NCBI GenBank assembly: GCA_016927905.1
Contig: JAFGLW010000012.1
Coordinates: 62,001 to 126,000 of the forward strand
Length of the DNA: 64,000 bases
Source: a candidate division CSSED10-310 bacterium
Lineage (GTDB): Bacteria; CSSED10-310; JAFGJC01
Direction: 5' to 3'
Shown here piece by piece: positions 27,205-35,434 of the stretch. Every line of letters starts with the position of its first letter. Position 1 is the first letter of the stretch. The position numbers were made by a program, and so were the translations under genes. The notes beneath the pieces are model-generated. The model was not told the DNA's origin, did no database searches, and saw only the letters and a list, made by a program, of their open reading frames with translations.

Positions 27205-27330
27205 GCTCGAACCGGGTGAAACGCGGTGGCAACTGGAACAACAACGCACAGAGCTGCCGGTCGGCGAATCGGAACAACAACACTCCCGGCAACCGCAACA
27301 ACAACCTGGGCTTCCGTCTTCTGAATTCAA
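27205..27330 (+). repeat. Template repeat of a diversity-generating retroelement
   Basis: Read in frame the DNA spells SNRVKRGGNWNNNAQSCRSA followed by NRNNNTPGNRNNNLGFRLL. Such Asn-rich RGG.WNNN...NR...PGNRNNN.GFR text is the hallmark of template repeats copied, with adenine mutagenesis, into the variable region of C-type-lectin/formylglycine-enzyme-like proteins. Twelve AAC or AAT codons occur between RGG and LGFR, each able to yield many residues if A is randomised. No matching variable region, target gene or Avd accessory gene is in the window. Ends are approximate. Confidence 0.82.
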
Positions 27331-27509
27331 CTTTCGCCCGATGCAATATGTCTACGGATGTATTGCCAGTGCATCAGGTTGACCAGACCTTCATCCTGTC
27401 CCGGTGGATTCCGGGCAAAGAGTTTTTAAGGGTAACGGGTGAGTAGGTTTATTCTCGAAAGCTCGTTGTCTGGTTTTCTGATAACTCACCGAACAATCGA
27501 GCAAGATTT

Positions 27510-27538
27510 TTGATTTCTCAATGTAATAATTTTATAAT
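27510..27538 (+). promoter_or_regulatory. Promoter of toxin-antitoxin pair
   Basis: TTGATT (27510-27515) and a perfect TATAAT (27533-27538) with a 17-base spacer, 27 bases ahead of the antitoxin-like gene. It is one of the best promoters in the window. Confidence 0.65.
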
Positions 27539-27564
27539 CAAACTGATGAAGAGGAGGTTTTAGA

Positions 27565-27783
27565 ATGACAAAAATACTGAAAAAAGCATTTGATGAGGTT
27601 TCAAAATTGCCAATAGACCTGCAAAATCAAATTGCTCAGGAATTGATTGATGAAATCGAATGGGAAATGAAGTGGGATGAAACACTTGAAAACTCGTCTG
27701 ATTTCCTTGAACATCTTGCCAATTCAGCTCTGAATGATTTTGAAAGAGGTCAAACCCTGGAGAAGGGGATCGATGAGTTGTGA
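27565..27783 (+). CDS. Small antitoxin-like protein
   Basis: A 72-residue acidic protein, MTKILKKAFDEVSKLPIDLQ then NQIAQELIDEIEWEMKWDET, with little but helix. Proteins of this pattern (..A..EVSKLP...Q..IA..L...I) stand ahead of RelE/ParE-type toxins. AGGAGG is eight bases before the ATG. Its stop overlaps the GTG of the following broken toxin gene, as in typical pairs. A+T content is higher than in the neighbours, suggesting acquisition. Confidence 0.7.
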   Translation: MTKILKKAFDEVSKLPIDLQNQIAQELIDEIEWEMKWDETLENSSDFLEHLANSALNDFERGQTLEKGIDEL

Positions 27784-28060
27784 ATTCTCACCTGACGAAG
27801 GATTTCATCAATCATTTTAAACAATTGCCTGAAAGAATTAGAAAACTTGCCAGAAAAAAAACTACAGAATTTGAAAGAAAGATCCCGGTCATCCGAGTAT
27901 TGCTTTTAAGCCGGTGAGTGCAAACTTGCCGGTGTATTCGGTACGTATCGGGATCGGTTGGCGTGCGCTCGGATTGAAGAAAGACGACACAATGATCTGG
28001 TTTTGGATAGGATCTCATCCGGAGTATGAGAAACAACTTAAAAAGTTCAGGAGCGCATAA
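27780..28060 (+). pseudogene. RelE/ParE-type toxin, frameshifted
   Basis: The start reads VNSHLTKDFINHFKQLPERI RKLARK. After a run of eight A's (27854-27861) the reading frame changes, and the rest is found in a second frame as DPGHPSIAFKPVSANLPVYS, VRIGIGWRALGLKKDDTMIW then FWIGSHPEYEKQL. That second frame also has TGA at the place where a Trp codon is expected (NYRIWKK). At least two lesions therefore inactivate the toxin, while the antitoxin gene remains intact. The family cleaves mRNA on ribosomes or poisons gyrase. Confidence 0.8.
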
Positions 28061-28140
28061 CAAAAAAATCCAGCCGGCAAACCTCCATGGAGTTCCGGTT
28101 TGCGGCTGATTTTCACCATTGCGCGAAGAAGGACACGAAT

Positions 28141-28371
28141 ATGAGCAAGGCCATACTTGCATGGGGGACTGCGATTCTCCTGGCGCTGACAGCCTGCCCA
28201 GCCGCTTGCGCGCAAGAGACTGCGGTTCAGCCTGTCCCTGCGCATCGGATGGGAACCTTGATCGTCAAGACCTGGCCGGGTGCGATGGTGCACATTCACC
28301 AGCTCCAGCATGAGTTCTGTTTTGGCGGCGGTATGTCCCCGTGCGCTGTGGTGCTCCCGAAAGGGGTTTAA
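28141..28371 (+). pseudogene. Truncated exported protein, GH10 xylanase-like N-terminus
   Basis: The frame starts MSKAILAWGTAILLALTACP, a clear signal peptide ending near AACAQE. It continues with HRMGTLIVKTWPGAMVHIHQ then LQHEFCFGG, matching the small beta region that opens many family 10 glycoside hydrolases (G.L.V.....G..V.....H.F.FG). It stops after 76 residues where such enzymes have 350 or more. No continuation is visible in other frames, so it is a 5' fragment. The assignment to GH10 is tentative. Confidence 0.5.
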
Positions 28372-28748
28372 ATGTTGCCAATTTGAATTATAGCATGCCT
28401 TATTTTTTGAAAGTACGTTTTTCAACCCTTATATCAGCTATATTTCAGGCTGCCGCGCCTTTATTTTCAATAACTTCTGTTTATGGGAAAGGCTCTATCT
28501 TAGTGCCATTCGGGACACCTTTAACCTAATTGTCAGGTTTTCCGGATTCGGATCGTATGAACCGTTGTCGCCCCGCCCTGCTCAACAGCAAGATTGATTG
28601 CGGGTTTTCCGGCGCATCCGAGTCCATCTTCAGGGAGATATTCAGGGAACCCCTATGACATAACGATTGCAAACAGATAAGCAGGGTGTCCATCCAATTC
28701 GTCCCTATCATTCCCGCGGCACTCGCCAGAACGAGACGGTGCGAAGTC
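28372..28748. other. Non-coding stretch with a possible gene end
   Basis: I see no intact gene. On the minus strand one frame ends PEYLPEDGLGCAGKPAINLA then VEQGGATTVHTIRIRKT with a stop at 28533-28535; this reads like the last 40 residues of a lost gene but has no start. The rest is A+T-rich and featureless. Confidence 0.35.
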
Positions 28749-28794
28749 TTGATTGTTTGCGAAAATGCGTATAGTATGTCCACGATTCGTGGAC
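28749..28794 (+). promoter_or_regulatory. Promoter with palindromic operator ahead of AbiEi-like gene
   Basis: TATAGT (28770-28775) is a good -10; TTGATT (28749-28754) lies 15 bases ahead, a short spacer. Directly downstream is the perfect inverted repeat GTCCACGA-T-TCGTGGAC (28778-28794), then six T's. AbiEi-type antitoxins repress their own promoter by binding inverted repeats, so this is a plausible operator; it could also act as a weak terminator. Confidence 0.55.
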
Positions 28795-28818
28795 TTTTTT
28801 GCTGTACGGAGACATATC

Positions 28819-29215
28819 ATGGCCATCGCAATCATTCGAAAGAAAATATCTCGTGATATTTTCGATTATCAGCAATTGACCGATGCGCTGTCCCATTATC
28901 GGAAACCCCGCGACAAAATCACCCGGCTGCTGGCGGACGGATCCATTATTCGAATCAAAAAAGGTCTTTACTGCTTCGGCGAAGCCTTCCGGAAAGCGCC
29001 GTTACACCGGGAACTGCTTGCAAACCTGATCTATGGACCTTCTTATGTCAGCCTCGAATACGCATTGAACTTCCATGGGCTGATACCGGAACGGGTCGAA
29101 CGGGTAACCTCCGTCACACCCGGACCTTCGAAACCCCTTTCGGTCTTTTCTCATACCGTCATCTGAGTGAATTCCGCTATGCCATCGGTGCCGATATCGA
29201 ACCGAACGGTGTGTT
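28819..29215 (+). pseudogene. AbiEi-type antitoxin/transcription factor, frameshifted
   Basis: The first part, IRKKISRDIFDYQQLTDALS, RKPRDKITRLLADGSIIRIK, KGLYCFGE and YVSLEYALNFHGLIPERVE, is the winged-helix domain and following region of AbiEi-like proteins. Near 29120 the frame breaks; the next one base over continues RTFETPFGLFSYRHLSEFRY AIGADIE. Similarity stops around 29215 and the C-terminal domain is missing. GGAG precedes the ATG. The AbiEii nucleotidyltransferase partner expected downstream is absent, so the system is dead. Confidence 0.7.
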
Positions 29216-29947
29216 AAGAGAAGCAATCCAAATTTTGCTCATGGAGATACCATTGGCAAGAGTCATAATGCCATTGCAATCTCCTCCAGTTTTAGCCTCA
29301 AGACTGATTTACGGAAAAACACAGATATGAACACGCGAAATCTCGGAGGGATTTTTAGCGCCAAAAGCAAAAGAAAAGACTGTCAAAACTTGTCAGAATC
29401 AACCAGGATCGATTTTCCAGCGATCATCAAGCCCACATCCCCTTAACTGAAAATAATCGCACCAGTAGATTTTCCGGTTTAAATTTGAGAGAAGATACTT
29501 TTACACACATGGAAAGATAATTGTGGTGTCATTGCTTAATTTGCTTAATTATGTACTAATAGGCTTTTATATTTTGTATAAAAGAGAAAGAAAATTTATG
29601 CGATTACCCACTTTACATCACCAGATTGACAATTATTCGGGCAAAGAACGGATCTAAAATTTAATGAATGGCATAGCGCGAACAGAGGGCAATCGCTTTT
29701 CAATGGAGGCAAACCACCAGCAGATACGGAACCAGACCCGGAGAGTATGAGCGAAACAGCAGAGATAAAGACGAAGCTTGACCACGTTCTTTCATTACTC
29801 GAACCGACAAGACAGCAAAGCAATCCCAGGAGGAAAGACATTAGCGAATAGCCGGATGATTTATTACCGGAATTCGATAAAACTTGACCCAAGAAACAGG
29901 TCAAAAAAAGAAGATGATTTTTCGGCACAAATCTGTATCATGAAGTC
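29216..29947. other. A+T-rich stretch without a clear gene
   Basis: No intact gene is recognised. On the plus strand a frame reading LKFNEWHSANRGQSLFNGGK then PPADTEPDPES leads into MSETAEIKTKLDHVLSLLEP and a stop at 29849-29851; it may be the end of a lost mobile-element gene or a 34-residue peptide starting at 29747. The opposite-strand open frame at 29596-29928 has unlikely composition. TTGACC/GGTCAA arms (29884-29904) form an inverted repeat 44 bases ahead of the methyltransferase gene. Confidence 0.35.
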
Positions 29948-31558
29948 ATGAAAGACGAACATCTTCTTTTAAACATCAGCAAGTGTAATCTCCTCATTTG
30001 TGGGGACAATCTGGAAATCCTTCAATACTACATACCAAAGGAGAGCGTTGATCTGATCTATATAGATCCGCCATTCAATTCAAAACGTAATTACAATATG
30101 TTCTTTGACGATGATGACATTAAAGCGCAGAAAGTTGCTTTTGAAGACACGTGGACCTATAAAAACGTTAACGAATCAATGGCCGATCTGGATCATGTAG
30201 ACACTGACGATCTTCATGAATTCTTGCTTGCTATTGGCAGGTTTAATAAACAAATATTTCCATATCTTGTTACTATGGCTCATCGGATATATGAGCTTCA
30301 TAAAGTTCTGAAATCATCCGGAAGTTTTTATCTACACTGTGATCCAACAGCAAGTCACTATTTAAAACTATTATGTGACATAATCTTTGGAGTAGACAAT
30401 TTCAGGAACGAAATCACCTGGAAAAGAACGACCAGCCATAATACAGCAAAGAGATATGGCAACATTGCTGACATTCTTTTGTTTTACACAAAATCTGATA
30501 ATTACAGGTGGAACCAACAATATCAGCCATATTCAGAAGAACAATTGAGCAGATACAGGAAGGACGAAAATGGGCGACTTTATAAATGTGAAAATCTGAC
30601 AGCCGATAGAAGAACAAGTGATTCGGGAAAATTTGAATGGCGCGGAACGATGCCTCCATCAACAAGGGGATGGGGTTATAAGTTAGATCAACTAGAAAAA
30701 TGGTGGGAAGAAGGACGCATATTGACAAAAAAAGATGGCACCCCCCGAATGGACGGATTGAAAGTATTTCTTGATGAAATGCCAGGGCAACCGATGCAAT
30801 CAATATGGACGGATATTGAAAAAATTGGAAATACGAGCGAAGAGCGTCTTCCATATCCAACACAAAAACCTATTGCTCTATTGGAGCGGATTATTGAGAC
30901 CAGTAGTCTTCCAGGGGATATTGTATTGGATGCATTCTGTGGCTGCGGTACTACACTGGACGCAGCAGAGGGGTTAAGGCGTCGATGGACAGGGATAGAT
31001 ATATCATTCACAGCTATCAATCTGATTGAAAACAGGATGAAACGACGTTACAAGAAGATGCTTTCTCCTTATGAAGTCCGGGGAATGCCAACAGACACGC
31101 AATCAGCAAGCGCTTTAGCAGAGAAGAATCCGAACGCTTTTCAAGATTGGTGGGTTTCTCAATTTGATGCTTTCCCAACGACATATGGATCAAAAGGAGC
31201 TGACAAGGGAATTGACGGAATTGCCAAGTACCTGATTGCGGGACTCGAAAAATCGATCAAGGTTGCGTTTCAGGTAAAGGGTGGGGAACACATTGGCTCA
31301 AAGGACATTGACGCGCTATTGGGGGCGATGGACAAACATAAATGCGATATTGGAATTTTCCTGACAAGATTCAATCCGACAAAACCAATGCTCCAAACAA
31401 TAGGAACAGCGGGTTCTTGGAGCGAACATGGATTCACCTATCCCCGACTGCAGTATCTAACGCTTTATGACTTTTTTTCAGGTGTGAGGGTCAAGCTGCC
31501 CGATAACAATGTAACTTTTAAACAAGCAAGCTCACGCGGACAGTTGAAGTTGATATGA
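29948..31558 (+). CDS. DNA methyltransferase fused to Mrr-like nuclease domain
   Basis: This 536-residue protein has the beta-class amino-methyltransferase order: catalytic motif DPPF at 40-43 (N6-adenine or N4-cytosine type), the YPTQKP signature at 303-308, then the SAM motif DAFCGCGT at 328-335. After about residue 395 comes a PD-(D/E)xK-type nuclease domain with D419-KGID423 and Q442-V-K444, as in Mrr-family endonucleases, where Q replaces E. A single polypeptide could thus modify and cut DNA, or the nuclease part could target differently modified DNA. The gene is plainly more A+T-rich than the core genes, sits among defence and mobile relics, and has no partner restriction gene, fitting horizontal transfer. 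The ATG at 29948 has no strong ribosome site. Confidence 0.88.
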   Translation: MKDEHLLLNISKCNLLICGDNLEILQYYIPKESVDLIYIDPPFNSKRNYNMFFDDDDIKAQKVAFEDTWTYKNVNESMADLDHVDTDDLHEFLLAIGRFNKQIFPYLVTMAHRIYELHKVLKSSGSFYLHCDPTASHYLKLLCDIIFGVDNFRNEITWKRTTSHNTAKRYGNIADILLFYTKSDNYRWNQQYQPYSEEQLSRYRKDENGRLYKCENLTADRRTSDSGKFEWRGTMPPSTRGWGYKLDQLEKWWEEGRILTKKDGTPRMDGLKVFLDEMPGQPMQSIWTDIEKIGNTSEERLPYPTQKPIALLERIIETSSLPGDIVLDAFCGCGTTLDAAEGLRRRWTGIDISFTAINLIENRMKRRYKKMLSPYEVRGMPTDTQSASALAEKNPNAFQDWWVSQFDAFPTTYGSKGADKGIDGIAKYLIAGLEKSIKVAFQVKGGEHIGSKDIDALLGAMDKHKCDIGIFLTRFNPTKPMLQTIGTAGSWSEHGFTYPRLQYLTLYDFFSGVRVKLPDNNVTFKQASSRGQLKLI

Positions 31559-31599
31559 TAACAGGAGAACCCAAATAACGTGATTTTAATTTGAATATA

Positions 31600-31800
31600 T
31601 TATTTGATATTATAATAAATCTGAAAACACTCTTTACAAAGAGTATCTTCTCGTAATTCGCAATCATCAGAAAAGCAATCCCATGATATGCCGCATTTTC
31701 TGCATATGTGATAATGTAACCCTCTTGGAAGAATTACATTGTCATCCCATTCCTCATTCTCATCTATTCTCATGCGATTGTTTGAGCGATAGCTTGTCAT
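31600..31800 (-). CDS. Small zinc-ribbon protein
   Basis: A 66-residue protein with two CxxC pairs, CRKC and CKEC, about 20 residues apart, with further Cys between; a zinc ribbon is likely. AGGAG stands eight bases ahead of the ATG, supporting a real gene. It is A+T-rich like the convergent methyltransferase-nuclease gene and may have arrived with it. I do not recognise a family or function. Confidence 0.6.
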   Translation of the reverse strand: MTSYRSNNRMRIDENEEWDDNVILPRGLHYHICRKCGISWDCFSDDCELREDTLCKECFQIYYNIK

Positions 31801-31948
31801 CTAGACTTCTCCTAATCTTCTTTGTGGAAAATTAACTAAACGCCTTCTTTCAAATGGCATTTAGAATTTTATACTGAACCTTAGCCCCGCATTAGCCCGA
31901 CGCCGTTTCCAGTTTTTTCAGTGTTTCACAAAACCTTTATTTTCTTAA

Positions 31949-32022
31949 TACGCCCGGCGTGATTCGAACACGCGACCTCTTGCTCCGGAGGCAAGCGCTC
32001 TATCCTGCTGAGCTACGGGCGC
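31949..32022 (-). tRNA. tRNA-Arg (anticodon CCG)
   Basis: The cloverleaf is complete: acceptor GCGCCCG/CGGGCGT (G-T at the first pair), D loop AGCAGGAT, anticodon arm CTTGC-CTCCGGA-GCAAG, and T arm GCGTG-TTCGAAT-CACGC. CCA is not encoded. It marks the right edge of the decayed accessory zone. Confidence 0.95.
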
Positions 32023-32063
32023 AAACCGACCGAATGCTAATTTGTTTCCATGGGGATGTCAAA

Positions 32064-33932
32064 TCATCCATATCCCCAGGTATGCATCGCATATCGACCC
32101 AGAATGTCCGTAAATTCCGGGTTCACCATGGCGCCCCAGAGGATCAAACCCGACGCCGATCCAACGCCCGTGTCCGGCCAGGTCAGCTCCGGTATCACCT
32201 CGATCCGCATCGTCCCGTTCGGCACATCCATCACCCCATAATCGATCTCACCGTTCGGCGGCTCGAAATACACCCAGCTGTCCCAGAACCAATACGATCC
32301 ATACACATCCAGTATGAAAAATACCGGAATATCAGTTAAAACATCCCCCGGATTGTCCAGATATCCGGTGATGTAAAACAGATCGCCCGGCATCACATGC
32401 ACCGGCATGTCGATCCGTACACCCAGCTCCACAGGCGGCTCCGTCGGCTTCAACGTCCATGTTGGACACGAAGTTGCGGTGGACGGCGGTCGCGTTCCGG
32501 GAGTGGGCGATGGGGTCCAGGTTTTCACGGGCGTGTTCGTCGGCTGGACCGGCGTTTCCGTTGGCGCTGGCGTAGCTGATGGAGAATAAGGCGTTTCGGT
32601 CGGCAGAGCCGTCTCCGTCGGCGGAACAAAATCCGTCGGGGTCGGTGTAACACTCGGAACGGACTCAGTTGCCGTGGGCGTCACCGACGGGGTTTCGGAT
32701 GTCGGTGTCGGGGTCGGTCCGTCATCCCGATAAGTCCGCACATCCGTCCCGATCCCGCACAGAACCAGGGTGCCGTTCTGCCCGATCGCCGGACCGCCGA
32801 TGTTGATATTGGTCACGGTCGTGTCCCACAGCACATTCAGCTCGGGGGAAAACACCGTGAAATGGCCGTCGGCGAACCCGCTGTTGGAGAAAAACACATT
32901 TCCCGCCGCATCCACCGCCATCCGAGACGCATTGAACTGACCCAGTGCGTATGAGTCCACCACGCTGCCGTCATCCGGATGCAGGCGCGCCAGCACCGGG
33001 CCCGGCATCACCATGTACACCGATCCGTCCGGCCCGATCCCGAATTCCGAGGCCGTCCCCCACGCCGCCGGTACCCGCCATTTCTGGGTGAATTCCACCC
33101 TGTTGTCCGAGAAGGCATAGAAATAATCGACCGTCGCATTGTTCTGCACCCGGTTGAAATAAATCGTCCCGTCCGGCCCGACCAAGGGCGTATTTTGTAC
33201 CAGAAACCCTTCCATGACCGGGCTGTCATACAGCCACTGACCCGTCTCCAGGTCGAACCGCCGGATCACGTGCCCACCGTAAACCGCATCCACGACATAA
33301 TAGGCATCCTCGAAAATCGCTCCCCCGCAGGTTCCACTCACCGAACAAACCCTCGTGTTGTGCCACATCGTGGACCCGTCCGCCGAATCGATCCGCCAGA
33401 TGTCCGTGAAAGATCCGATCACCGGATCCCCGTCCGGTGCGAAAACGACCCCGTCATAAGGGCCGGCGTCGATCAGGTCATCCGATTCCCAGATCTGGCT
33501 GCCGTCCGCCGCTTCCAGCGCAAACAACTTGGCCGACACCGATGCGCCGTTCCCGGCCCGGGACGCATAGATGATCCCGTTTTTCACACCCGCCACCCAG
33601 GTGATCCAGTCCCCCGAATTATAGGGGATCTCGATCGTCCAGCCCCCGCCCCCGTCCTCCAGGTCCATCGCCACGACGAAGGAATCGTCCGGATCGCCCG
33701 GCCAGGCCGGCTGGCGCACCATGAACACCCGGGACCCCTCGATCACCGGCTGCCAGGCGATCAGAGACGTCATTCCGCCCGACCAGAGAAGATCCTCGGT
33801 CACCGGGCCGGTTTCCGGCGACATGCCGCTGCGACCCGCATTGCCGCCGCTGTTAGGCCAATCCCCGCACAAGGCAGGCACAACAATCAGAAAAAACACA
33901 ATCAAAGCCCAGCTGTTTCGCCTCAGAATCAT
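32064..33932 (-). CDS. Secreted PQQ-like beta-propeller protein with Pro/Thr linker
   Basis: The 622-residue protein has a signal peptide (SWALIVFFLIVVPALCGDW). Next comes a propeller with repeated units such as VVAMDLEDGGGGWTIEI, AKLFALEAADGSQIWES and DIWRIDSADGSTMWHN, the PQQ/quinoprotein-dehydrogenase-like repeat type. Residues about 400-497 are a low-complexity Pro/Thr linker, then a C-terminal beta domain (GVRIDMPVHVMPGDLFYITG). No PQQ or metal ligands can be identified with confidence, so it is probably a non-enzymatic surface or secreted protein. The ATG at 33932 has GGGAG seven bases ahead. Confidence 0.8.
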   Translation of the reverse strand: MILRRNSWALIVFFLIVVPALCGDWPNSGGNAGRSGMSPETGPVTEDLLWSGGMTSLIAWQPVIEGSRVFMVRQPAWPGDPDDSFVVAMDLEDGGGGWTIEIPYNSGDWITWVAGVKNGIIYASRAGNGASVSAKLFALEAADGSQIWESDDLIDAGPYDGVVFAPDGDPVIGSFTDIWRIDSADGSTMWHNTRVCSVSGTCGGAIFEDAYYVVDAVYGGHVIRRFDLETGQWLYDSPVMEGFLVQNTPLVGPDGTIYFNRVQNNATVDYFYAFSDNRVEFTQKWRVPAAWGTASEFGIGPDGSVYMVMPGPVLARLHPDDGSVVDSYALGQFNASRMAVDAAGNVFFSNSGFADGHFTVFSPELNVLWDTTVTNINIGGPAIGQNGTLVLCGIGTDVRTYRDDGPTPTPTSETPSVTPTATESVPSVTPTPTDFVPPTETALPTETPYSPSATPAPTETPVQPTNTPVKTWTPSPTPGTRPPSTATSCPTWTLKPTEPPVELGVRIDMPVHVMPGDLFYITGYLDNPGDVLTDIPVFFILDVYGSYWFWDSWVYFEPPNGEIDYGVMDVPNGTMRIEVIPELTWPDTGVGSASGLILWGAMVNPEFTDILGRYAMHTWGYG

Positions 33933-33935
33933 CAC

Positions 33936-34605
33936 CGTTCTCCCTTTTGAAAATACTAAGCCATTACCTGACCCGAATCAACGACTCATCGGGCCGCATG
34001 AACCCAATCCAATGCAGAAGAAATCAATTCCGCCACAGCCTGAATGACGCACTATATGTTCCTGACCCGGCACTTCATGCCGATCTCTCCCAGGGGATGG
34101 AAAACCGCGTCATATCTGTCCATAAATATGCCATTCGCTCTGTTGGGGGGCATCAGCTGTACCCATTTCAAACGGGTTGTTACCCAGGAACATCGGCAAG
34201 CGGATATAATCATTCAATGAACTGAAGATTTTAAATCGGCACCAATACATTAACCAACGCAGTCTTTTCTCTGCCCTCCGGCGGGGGTAGGGAACGGAAA
34301 GAGCGATAGGGGAAAAAGATGAGGTGATCCGGTCAACATGAGCCGTTCCGAATATTGCTGGAATCCAGAGTAGAATAATTTTTTGATGAAAGTTCTTTTA
34401 ATATCGCAAGTTTTTTCGTCGCTCCGCTCCTCAACAATATAAAAGAGGGCAGCTCCTCAGAAAGACAAGATCGTTGAGTTTTCTCCCAAGCAGCTCGCCA
34501 CCTTATCCCGCTTCTGGCGGAACGCTGGTCAATGACAATCCGTTACAGGGTTGACCCCCTCCCGGTTTGGCCGGGCGGTAAACTGGAACGGATTGGGAAG
34601 CGAAT
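33936..34605. other. 670-bp intergenic stretch, no gene seen
   Basis: Short open frames here have no ribosome sites, family resemblance or consistent codon use. The left end probably holds the promoter of the propeller gene. I see no convincing RNA gene, repeat or insertion end. Confidence 0.5.
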
Positions 34606-35292
34606 CTAGATCGTCAGTTTTCCTCCGGGTTTGAGGATTTCCACCCGGGTATTGCCCGTCACCTGGTTGCTGAAACTCTCGGGATTCTGCTCGATGACCT
34701 CCCAGGTGTTGTAGTGTATCGGCACAACACATCGGGGGTTCAGAAGCCGGACAGCTTCCGCGGCGTCTGCGGGACCCATGGTGTAATTGTCGCCGATGGG
34801 CAGGAATGCCACATCGATAGGATGCATCCGCCCGATAAGCTCCATTTCATACGTCAACCCGGTGTCGCCGGCATGGTAGAGATTCTTGCCCTCCAGGGTG
34901 AGGATCACGCCGCAGGGATTCCCCGTATACACGATCTGACCGTTCTCCTCGATTACCGCGGATCCGTGCAGGGCGGCCGTCAGCTTGATCTTGCCCCACC
35001 CGAATTCCCGGCGGCCGCCGATGTGCATGGGATGCACCCGGCACCCTTTCTTTTCGAGGTAATGAGCCAGCTCGAACGGCGCGATCACCAGCGCGCCGGT
35101 CCGTTTGGCGATGGGTACGGTGTCGCCGATATGATCCGAATGCCCGTGGGTGACCACGATGACATCCACATCCAGTGTGGATGGACTGAGAGCCGCCTGG
35201 GGATTTCCTTCCAGGAAAGGATCCACGACCAGTCTGACCGCATCCGTTTTGAAAAATACTGCCGAATGTCCCAAATAAGTAATCTCTATCAT
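34606..35292 (-). CDS. UPF0173 metal-dependent hydrolase (metallo-beta-lactamase fold)
   Basis: A 228-residue protein beginning MIEITYLGHSAVFF, the usual UPF0173 opening. The dinuclear metal motif THGHSDH provides H49, H51, D53 and H54, and YHAGDTGLT supplies the later Asp. AFLPIGDNYTMGPADAAEAV is a family block. Members are related to UlaG-like lactonases; the substrate is unknown. AGGAGGA precedes the ATG. It is divergent from the radical SAM gene on the right. Confidence 0.93.
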   Translation of the reverse strand: MIEITYLGHSAVFFKTDAVRLVVDPFLEGNPQAALSPSTLDVDVIVVTHGHSDHIGDTVPIAKRTGALVIAPFELAHYLEKKGCRVHPMHIGGRREFGWGKIKLTAALHGSAVIEENGQIVYTGNPCGVILTLEGKNLYHAGDTGLTYEMELIGRMHPIDVAFLPIGDNYTMGPADAAEAVRLLNPRCVVPIHYNTWEVIEQNPESFSNQVTGNTRVEILKPGGKLTI

Positions 35293-35434
35293 CGACCGTC
35301 CTCCTGCCTAAACGCGTCTGGGTGCCGATATCCTTTTGCCGGGAGGTAGCATACCTGGTTTGAAACATCGAGCGCAACCGAATTGACAGCTTTGATGCGA
35401 GTAACCTACCATTCGTTTTGGAAAGGAAATCTCC

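Noticed and set aside
28778-28800. Rho-independent terminator at the GTCCACGA palindrome
   Set aside because: It lies between a promoter-like -10 and the AbiEi-type gene and has a one-base loop, so an operator is more likely.
29596-29928. 110-codon minus-strand gene
   Set aside because: Cys-, Ser- and Leu-rich translation, no ribosome site, no family resemblance, and A+T-rich surroundings.
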